DNA from: Halomonas sp. MCCC 1A13316
GTDB lineage: Bacteria; Pseudomonadota; Gammaproteobacteria; Pseudomonadales; Halomonadaceae
Reading direction: 5' to 3'
Length of the DNA: 64,000 bases
NCBI RefSeq assembly: GCF_014931605.1
Contig: NZ_CP053382.1
Span: 3,720,001-3,784,000, forward strand
The notes under the pieces were generated by a model that worked only from the letters and a program-made list of their open reading frames with translations, was not told the origin of the DNA and ran no database searches. Positions 56,688 through 64,000 of the stretch are shown here, piece by piece (position 1 is the stretch's first letter; every line of letters begins with the position of its first letter). Both the position numbers and the translations under genes were made by a program.

Positions 56688-57631
56688 TCACCACCTCCCA
56701 GCCGGCAGAGGCGCACGTCGGCAAAGTCGGTGCAGGTTTCGCAGCTCTCACAGAAGCTCGGCATCATGAGCTTGGCGTTGATGGCCAGCGCAGCGTGGCG
56801 GGCAGCGATGCGCCCCTTGTTGGGCTCTCCCTTGGCGGCGAGGTGGCGATCATCGTCACCGCTGAGGGTGATGCCGACATCCATTGGCAGTCGCTGGCGC
56901 AGGCGCCTGGCGACCGGCTCCAGGTTGTCGGCATTGCGTGCGATCACGACCGGATAGCCCATCGCTTCGTGCAAGGCAGCGGCGGTAGACCACCCCTCGG
57001 TCACCAAAACGCGCTCGGCGCCAGCAAGGCGGCCTACCAGGCTCGCGGCGCCCTTCACTCGGCCATCGGGTAGGGTGCGCTTACTGCCGTTCGGAAAGAT
57101 GCACTCCAAGTTGACCAGCTCCCCGCCGTGATACATCGGCACCAGCAGCATGTCGCCACGCTGACGCAGGTTGTAGCCCGGCAATCGCTTGCGAGCCAGG
57201 TAGGGGTGACTGGGATCGGCTGGCCTGGCCTGTGTCCACCAGCAGCGTGCCTGCTCGGCCGCGTGGGCCTCGCGCACCTGACGCTCCCGCTCGTGGCGCA
57301 CACGCTCGCGCATTACTTCCAGCCGAGCCTGGGCGGCGACTACAGGGTCGCAGGGGCCATCGAGGGTCACGGTCTCGGTCATGTCCAGGTGCCACATGCC
57401 AAAGCTTGCGGCCCGAGACGAGTGGATGATGTACCAGCCGTTGGCATTACCCTTCGGCTTGTCAGGCGTATCAAAGCGATGAAACTGGCCCCATGCCCCA
57501 GGCGTGATCGACACGCCATGCCGGGCCAAGGCATCGGCCAAGGCCGCTTCGATAGTGGTATGTTTGGGAGGCGTCTCAGTGGGGGTCCGGCCCCTCTCTA
57601 CGGTACGGACTGCCCTCGGTCCGAACTTCAT
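56684..57631 (-). CDS. Toprim-domain primase-like protein
   Basis: A 315-residue protein with a central segment resembling P4/DUF7146-type primases (GYNLRQRGDMLLVPMYHGGE) and a toprim domain from about 205 (RVLVTEGWSTAAALHEAMG, then GITLSGDDDRHLAAKGEPNK) containing the Glu and Asp-x-Asp metal ligands. Four cysteines near the C-terminus (SFCESCETCTDF, then RLC) may bind zinc. It primes or supports element replication together with the DUF927 ATPase. Start and stop both overlap neighbours by 4 nt. Confidence 0.88.
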   Translation of the reverse strand: MKFGPRAVRTVERGRTPTETPPKHTTIEAALADALARHGVSITPGAWGQFHRFDTPDKPKGNANGWYIIHSSRAASFGMWHLDMTETVTLDGPCDPVVAAQARLEVMRERVRHERERQVREAHAAEQARCWWTQARPADPSHPYLARKRLPGYNLRQRGDMLLVPMYHGGELVNLECIFPNGSKRTLPDGRVKGAASLVGRLAGAERVLVTEGWSTAAALHEAMGYPVVIARNADNLEPVARRLRQRLPMDVGITLSGDDDRHLAAKGEPNKGRIAARHAALAINAKLMMPSFCESCETCTDFADVRLCRLGGGE

Positions 57632-58041
57632 TCCGCGTCCTCCTCCTGCATAATGCGCAGGAAGTCGGCTCGCTCTGATAGCCAGGCGGTAACGATCTCG
57701 GCGCCAATCAGCAGGCCGTAACGCTCCAGAGGGGATCTCTCTTGGCGAAGCAGCGATAGAATCGCCGAAAGGGCATCGCTGGCACCCGCCATGGTTTTGA
57801 TGTTACCCATTCGTTCAGCGCTTGCTAGGTTAGCGATATCCTCCAGGCTGGGCTGTCTGCGCACCTGTAACTCTGCTACTAACTGGCCATTGATATGGAT
57901 AAGTCTTGCAGAACCGCGGGTTGGTAAGCACGCGCTGCCATGCTCCTCGCAATTGACATAAATCCGACGCGCGATGATACGCAGAATCCGAGCGAGATCC
58001 TTGGCGTCGGTGCTATAAATAGTAAGTTCGACAGTGTTCAT
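57628..58041 (-). CDS. Hypothetical protein between AlpA and toprim genes
   Basis: A 137-residue soluble protein without recognised domain. The N-terminal half is beta-rich (NTVELTIYSTDAKDLARILR, ARLIHINGQLVAELQV), the C-terminal half helical (GASDALSAILSLLRQERSPL). The ATG overlaps the AlpA-like gene stop by 4 nt, and its own stop overlaps the toprim start by 4 nt. It is less GC-rich than the core genome. Confidence 0.72.
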   Translation of the reverse strand: MNTVELTIYSTDAKDLARILRIIARRIYVNCEEHGSACLPTRGSARLIHINGQLVAELQVRRQPSLEDIANLASAERMGNIKTMAGASDALSAILSLLRQERSPLERYGLLIGAEIVTAWLSERADFLRIMQEEDAE

Positions 58042-58268
58042 TCGGACGCCCCCCGCTGAGTTTGCTCCCAGCCTTCAACGTCGTTCAGCGACCAGCGGGT
58101 AAGATTGCCGGCCAGCTTTACAGGCTGGGGGAAACGCCCTTCACGCGCCCAGCGCCAGATAGTAGCTTCATGGGCGCTGTATCGATCTGACAATTGCTTC
58201 ACGGACAACCAGGCATCGCTGGCGCCCTGGGGGGTCGCTAAGGTGTCGGGGTGGGTCACGGTTACCAT
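58038..58268 (-). CDS. AlpA-family DNA-binding regulator/excisionase
   Basis: A 76-residue MerR-like winged-helix protein of the AlpA type: WLSVKQLSDRYSAHEATIWR, then AREGRFPQPVKLAG and NLTRWSLNDVEGWE. AlpA proteins act as activators of integrase expression or as excisionases in P4-like elements. It is first in the replication operon; the palindrome at 58380-58397 lies upstream and may be an operator. The exact start within the first 15 codons is uncertain. Confidence 0.87.
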   Translation of the reverse strand: MVTVTHPDTLATPQGASDAWLSVKQLSDRYSAHEATIWRWAREGRFPQPVKLAGNLTRWSLNDVEGWEQTQRGASE

Positions 58269-58379
58269 GTAGTGATGCCTCGTGCTGTGGATTCACGGGC
58301 AGCATGGCGTGGCATCCGTTATAGCAGGCAAGGTTCCCGTCCGGTGACTAGAACGGAGCTCTCCATTCCCCATGACGGC

Positions 58380-58397
58380 TATAAACAGCTGATTATA
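58380..58397. promoter_or_regulatory. Candidate operator upstream of the AlpA operon
   Basis: An 18-bp near-perfect palindrome TATAA-a-CAGCTG-a-TTATA (one mismatched pair) in the AT-rich gap 112 nt upstream of the AlpA-like start. Symmetry and position suggest a dimeric repressor or activator site. Confidence 0.5.
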
Positions 58398-58403
58398 AAA
58401 GCG

Positions 58404-59129
58404 TTACCGTCCGGCACCCCGGTATTGTTTTAACCCTGCCTTTTGCAAGCCAGATGGCCTGCATACGCGGTCTACGGCTTCAGCCAAACGTGCGGAAGCA
58501 CCCTGCTCAATAAGGTGGTTTTTCACCTCAGCCGAGCTCGGTGCGGTGGCGGGTTCATCAGGATCGTATGTTGACCAAAACTCTCGAATGACATCAGCAA
58601 CGAGGCGCAATCCATCTGATTCATGCTTGGCAAAAATTTGAGCTTCCCCCAAGCCGTCCTGGCTGCTTTCAAGGTGAGTCTTTTTTTTCCCGTCAGCCTC
58701 CGGCTGCTTTATCTCTTGTGACTCGGCCTTCGGCATCATTCGCAGTGCCTCGGGTATGTCCTCGTCGGCAGCTCCTTTCGACTTCAGCCAACGGTAGACC
58801 TCTCCTCGTTCCAAGTTCATCCGGATAGCCTGATCGGGGAAACAGCGCCATTTTTCATCAATGCAGGGTACCCAATCAAAACCTAAAACAAGGTTGCCTT
58901 CAATCTGAGGATCTGGAACAGCATCTTCGGTATAAATCTCAACCTGAATAGGTGCGAGCTCCCCATCCTTCGCGGCATGAATAATTACTCGACACCACTC
59001 TTCATACTCCTTGATTTCGTGATCATGCACGTTTTCTGTCTTTGCTAGCGATATGTCGAATCCCGCTAACAGAGCCGCTACGTCATCAAAGCTGAGTCGG
59101 GGTGAAACGTGCCATGGGGAAAGTGCCAT
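58404..59129 (-). CDS. Hypothetical element protein
   Basis: A 241-residue soluble protein. The N-terminal half (about 1-100) combines SFDDVAALLAGFDIS with acidic beta-rich segments. Next comes a region with RGEVYRWLKSKGAADEDIPE near 110-130, a charged linker (SQEIKQPEADGKKKTH) and a C-terminal helical domain with SSAEVKNHLIEQGASARLAE. Proteins of this general layout, with no assigned function, accompany integrases of P4-like islands. AGAGGAAAT precedes the ATG. It lies between the integrase and AlpA-like genes, all on minus. Confidence 0.78.
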   Translation of the reverse strand: MALSPWHVSPRLSFDDVAALLAGFDISLAKTENVHDHEIKEYEEWCRVIIHAAKDGELAPIQVEIYTEDAVPDPQIEGNLVLGFDWVPCIDEKWRCFPDQAIRMNLERGEVYRWLKSKGAADEDIPEALRMMPKAESQEIKQPEADGKKKTHLESSQDGLGEAQIFAKHESDGLRLVADVIREFWSTYDPDEPATAPSSAEVKNHLIEQGASARLAEAVDRVCRPSGLQKAGLKQYRGAGR

Positions 59130-59223
59130 GAAATTTCCTCTTTGTTCTCTCCATTAACGTGGTCCGTAAAATCCATTTGAATTGAAATACTTACGAGTAT
59201 ACGACCCTAGTCAGCCAGATCGG

Positions 59224-60504
59224 TTATTCGGTGCCCACCTTGCGAATCGCCGTCACTTGCTTGTCGCTGGCGCGTGTGGGGGTGGCCAGAAAATTGGCCC
59301 ACTGCCTCATGACACGGGCTCGCTTCTCCAGCAAATAGCCGCGTCTATATGCAGCCTCGGCTTGGTTGGCTATCGCGTGGCCTAATGCCATCTCCGCCAC
59401 ATCATGTGGTGTCGCTGTGCGCTCTGCCATCCAGTCACGAAACGTAGACCTCATACCATGAACGGTAGCCCGCTCTTTTTCGCCCATGGCAGCTAGCAGG
59501 TCGGACATTGCCCGGTCTGCCAGCTTGCGGCCATTGTCACGGGTAAAGATCAGCCCCCCATCGGCCTGGGCCAGCGAACGTAATAGTTCAACGGCAGCCG
59601 GCGCCAGCGGTACGCGATGCTCCCGACGGCCTTTGGTGCGCTCGCTGGGTATCGTCCAGACAGCGCCAGCCAAATCGACTTCCTCCCAACGCGCGCCCAA
59701 GACCTCGCCGGAGCGACAGCCGGTTAGAATGGTGAAGGCCAGCGCCTTGGCCGGTATATCGTCGCGCGCACGCAACCGCGACCAGAACGCGGGCATTGCG
59801 TCGATGGGCATGGCGCGGTGGTGGGCTTTCTTCTTTATCTTGGCTGGGGCCGGCAGTACCGCTTCCAAATTACCTTTCCAGGCAGCGGGATTGGGCCCTT
59901 CACGGTGCCCGTGAACAGCTGCCCATGACAGAACGGACTCGATACGCTGGCGCACACGAGCAGCGGTGGTGGGCTTTTTCTGCCAGATAGGCTCTAAAGC
60001 TTGCTTGACGTGGACCAGCTCTATATCGGCCACACTCATCGCACCCAATGTTGGGTAGGCGTATACCTCCAGGCTTTGGCGCCATTGGCGGGCGTGCTTC
60101 GGGTTGCTGGCTTCGGCCTGCTTCACCTTGATTACGGCCTCTGCCGCTTGGGTGAATGTCAATCGGCGGAGCTCGGCAGCAAGACGGGCCTGCTTGGCAG
60201 CCTTACGCTCTGCCAAGGGGTCGATGCCATCAGCCAGCATCTCCCGCACCTTGCGGGCCTTCTCGCGGGCTTGTGCCAGCGACGTATCAGGGTAGCCGCC
60301 TAATCCATGATCGCGGCGCACCTTATAGGGCTTACCGCTCGCGGCCAGGCGCGTCTCGCCCGTGGTGTATCGCAGTATCCATGAACGGGCGCCGCTCTTA
60401 TCGACACGCAGCAGCAAACCGGCAACGTCGCCCACGGCATGATAGCCAGGGGTCGTGAGTCGCTTCACCTCAAGGGCGGATAATGGACGGGCTTTCTTTG
60501 GCAT
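59224..60504 (-). CDS. int: P4-type tyrosine integrase (DUF4102 N-terminal domain)
   Basis: A 426-residue phage integrase. The N-terminal DUF4102 arm-binding domain (about 1-90; VGDVAGLLLRVDKSGARSW) is followed by the SAM-like core-binding domain (about 100-190) and the catalytic domain with Arg in LTGCRSGEVLGARWEEVD, His-x-x-Arg in HGMRSTFRDW, the second His in ALGHAIAN and nucleophile Tyr in AAYRRGYL. It sits next to the tRNA-Leu 3' end and reads away from it, the usual arrangement for tRNA-targeting islands. A truncated near-copy lies at 39737-40181. Confidence 0.96.
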   Translation of the reverse strand: MPKKARPLSALEVKRLTTPGYHAVGDVAGLLLRVDKSGARSWILRYTTGETRLAASGKPYKVRRDHGLGGYPDTSLAQAREKARKVREMLADGIDPLAERKAAKQARLAAELRRLTFTQAAEAVIKVKQAEASNPKHARQWRQSLEVYAYPTLGAMSVADIELVHVKQALEPIWQKKPTTAARVRQRIESVLSWAAVHGHREGPNPAAWKGNLEAVLPAPAKIKKKAHHRAMPIDAMPAFWSRLRARDDIPAKALAFTILTGCRSGEVLGARWEEVDLAGAVWTIPSERTKGRREHRVPLAPAAVELLRSLAQADGGLIFTRDNGRKLADRAMSDLLAAMGEKERATVHGMRSTFRDWMAERTATPHDVAEMALGHAIANQAEAAYRRGYLLEKRARVMRQWANFLATPTRASDKQVTAIRKVGTE

Positions 60505-60512
60505 GGTGCCTT

Positions 60513-60532
60513 ACCAACATCCCTACCAACAT
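60513..60532 (+). promoter_or_regulatory. Candidate integrase arm-type sites, right end
   Basis: ACCAACAT twice (60513-60520 and 60525-60532), followed by AAAATATG, immediately upstream of the integrase start. It mirrors the pair at 40374-40393 at the left end, and a single ACCAACAT at 40189-40196 in the sibling remnant. The sites may also overlap the integrase promoter and so serve autoregulation. Confidence 0.5.
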
Positions 60533-60593
60533 AAAATATGTTATTGGATGCTAGGTCATGCCACAAAAAACTACAAGGAAGGAAGCTAAACCA

Positions 60594-60634
60594 CTGTTTT
60601 AAGTGGTACCGGCGGTCGGACTCGAACCGACAAG
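60594..60634. repeat. Right attachment site (41-bp direct repeat)
   Basis: Identical to 40258-40298. It covers the T-arm and acceptor end of the tRNA-Leu gene plus 10 bp beyond its CCA. Confidence 0.9.
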
Positions 60635-60690
60635 CACTTGCGTGCGGCGGATTTTGAATCCGCTGCGTCTACCAATTCCGCCACGCCGGC
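60604..60690 (-). tRNA. tRNA-Leu(CAA)
   Basis: An 87-nt class II tRNA read on minus from 60690: acceptor GCCGGCG pairs with CGCCGGT, the anticodon stem GCGGA/TCCGC holds loop TTCAAAA with anticodon CAA, a long variable arm (GCAC-GCAA-GTGC) is present, the T-loop is GGTTCGAGTCC and the 3' CCA is encoded. Leucine identity follows from the anticodon and the long variable arm. It is the integration target of the adjacent element, which preserves the intact gene. Confidence 0.96.
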
Positions 60691-60700
60691 AGCGCCGAGC

Positions 60701-60728
60701 ATTATACGTGGCCGGCGCCGCAGGTCAA
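60701..60728 (-). promoter_or_regulatory. Promoter of tRNA-Leu
   Basis: On minus, TTGACC (60728-60723), a 16-bp spacer, then a perfect TATAAT (60706-60701), 10 nt before the tRNA 5' end. Confidence 0.75.
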
Positions 60729-60840
60729 TCGCCAGACCTGACGTGCAGCGCGATTTTCGGTATCCTTGCCGGCTGTTTCCGGCTGCCCGACAGCCGCCGC
60801 GAACGAACCCTCTCGACTTACCAATGCGGACCCGACCTGC

Positions 60841-63085
<2,245 letters not shown>

Positions 63086-63180
63086 CAGCCGGCCGGTTGC
63101 GCCAGGCCAGGCGCCACCGGCCGTCATCAGTGACTTACTCATTCGCGACCCAACTTACCTTCTCAGGAGATACGCTTCTC

Positions 63181-63510
63181 ATGCTGGACTTCTTCATCTC
63201 CCCGGCCATGGCCCAGGACGCCGGTGCCGCAGGCGGCGGCATCGCCCAGATCGTCATGCTGGTCGGCTTCGTGCTGATCTTCTACTTCCTGCTGTGGCGC
63301 CCTCAGTCCAAGCGTGCCAAGCAGCACCGCGAGCTGGTCGGCGGCCTGTCCAAGGGCGACGAGGTAGTGATCGGCGGCGGCCTGGTGGGTCGCATCACCA
63401 AGGTGGGCGATGAGTTCCTCACCCTGGAGATTGCCGACAACACCGAGGTCAACGTACAGAAGAGCGCCGTGGCCAACGTGCTCCCCAAGGGCACCATCAA
63501 GTCCATCTGA
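63181..63510 (+). CDS. yajC: Sec translocase accessory subunit YajC
   Basis: A 109-residue membrane protein with one N-terminal helix (about 20-40; IVMLVGFVLIFYFLLWRPQS) and a cytoplasmic domain (LVGGLSKGDEVVIGGGLVGR). The RPQ motif directly after the helix is the YajC hallmark. It is part of the SecDF-YajC complex that assists SecYEG. AGGAGA lies upstream of the ATG; the open frame to 63082 overlaps tgt and is not used. Confidence 0.96.
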   Translation: MLDFFISPAMAQDAGAAGGGIAQIVMLVGFVLIFYFLLWRPQSKRAKQHRELVGGLSKGDEVVIGGGLVGRITKVGDEFLTLEIADNTEVNVQKSAVANVLPKGTIKSI

Positions 63511-63664
63511 CGTCTATGCTCCTCGCCCTTGCCGATGGCTCCTCCCCGAGCCAGGTGACGGCGAGGGTCGCATGGCGGCCGAGTTGCCTTCCCTCCTCAC
63601 GGATCGGGCGCTCGGCCGCGCTGCCGTTCAGTAGCCTTATTTACGCAACCTAGGCAGGGCTCCC

Positions 63665-64000
63665 ATGCTCAACCGTTACCCCTTGTGGAAGTATCTGCTG
63701 ATACTCATCGTGCTACTCGTCGGCCTGGTCTACTCGCTGCCCAACCTCTACCCCGAAGATCCGGCGGTTCAGATCAGCAGCGCCCAGGGCGACTCCACTC
63801 TCGATGAGACACAGCTCGAGCGCGTCCAGCAGTCCCTTCGTGAAGCCGGCATCGAGATCAAGGCCATCGAGCGCGAAGAAACCAGCGTGCTGATTCGCCT
63901 CGACGACCCCGACCAACAGCTGCGTACCCGCGACATGGTCGCCGAGCATCTCGGCGATGACTTCGTGGTCGCTCTCAACCTCGCCGAATCCACCCCCGCC
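63665..64000 (+). CDS. secD: Protein translocase subunit SecD (3' partial)
   Basis: The first 112 codons of SecD, running off the window. MLNRYPLWKYLLILIVLLVGLVYSLPNLYPEDPAVQIS gives the N-terminal membrane helix and the start of the first periplasmic domain. Its position after yajC confirms the identification. It uses the proton gradient to complete Sec-dependent export. Confidence 0.95.
   Translation, partial: MLNRYPLWKYLLILIVLLVGLVYSLPNLYPEDPAVQISSAQGDSTLDETQLERVQQSLREAGIEIKAIEREETSVLIRLDDPDQQLRTRDMVAEHLGDDFVVALNLAESTPA

Larger units (their letters stand above)
40258..60634. mobile_element. P4-like integrative element in tRNA-Leu(CAA) with defence cargo
   Basis: About 20.4 kb between direct repeats of the tRNA-Leu 3' end. 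The right half, on minus, holds integrase, a hypothetical gene, an AlpA-like regulator, and a replication operon (toprim, DUF927 and small genes). The left half, on plus, holds type I restriction, DUF262, DarTG, an unknown HTH protein and a metallopeptidase. There are no capsid, terminase, conjugation or transposase genes, so movement would depend on the integrase and perhaps a helper phage or conjugative element. The DNA at both ends shares ACCAAC-type repeats that may be integrase arm sites. Confidence 0.88.

Overview
The window is a high-GC gammaproteobacterial chromosome segment. Gene content and order (alpha-glucosidase next to a MalT-like activator, Pseudomonas-type arginine succinyltransferase operon, fabV, qmcA/nfeD, queA-tgt-yajC-secD) fit a Halomonas-like member of the Oceanospirillales; this assignment is an inference from protein resemblance only.

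Layout. 1-5.3 kb: end of a GGDEF/EAL signalling protein, a PEP-CTERM-type acyltransferase, a lipoprotein, a TRIC-type channel and a HTH-cupin regulator. 5.5-7.8 kb: tdh-kbl threonine catabolism, with an operator-like inverted repeat between it and the divergent cupin regulator. 7.9-17.5 kb: a maltose/alpha-glucoside regulon (MalT-like activator, GH13 alpha-glucosidase, MalK on +; MalE, MalF, MalG on -). It has visible MalT boxes at both promoters and an in-frame stop near the natural start of malF. 17.6-22.6 kb: DUF305 protein, nfeD-qmcA, zapE, a GNAT protein, an SDR. 22.6-30 kb: arginine succinyltransferase operon astC-aruF-aruG-astD-astB with translationally coupled junctions and an ArgR-type AraC regulator; astE is not in the window. 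30-37.7 kb: fabV, a glutathione peroxidase, an AidB-like acyl-CoA dehydrogenase, an EAL protein with a degenerate receiver domain, a LysE exporter, rnk, a 52-residue membrane protein, a YkvA-family protein.

37.7-60.7 kb is accessory DNA at the 3' end of a tRNA-Leu(CAA) gene. The right-hand, intact element (about 40.26-60.63 kb) is bounded by a 41-bp direct repeat of the tRNA 3' end. It carries a P4-type integrase, an AlpA-like regulator, a toprim plus DUF927 primase/helicase replication module, an iteron/inverted-repeat block that looks like a replication origin, and a 12-kb defence cargo. The cargo order is hsdM, hsdS, a DUF262/HNH protein, darT, darG, an unrecognised HTH protein, hsdR, a YgjP-like metallopeptidase. 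Immediately to its left lie broken pieces of a sibling element (integrase and DUF927 fragments), so two related elements were stacked at one tRNA site. A Crp-family regulator lies outside that remnant.

60.8-64 kb returns to core genes: queA, tgt, yajC and the start of secD.

The most interesting part is the nested defence locus. A type I restriction system is split by a DUF262 nuclease-like gene, a DarTG ADP-ribosylation toxin-antitoxin pair and an uncharacterised HTH protein, all on a small element with its own replication functions.
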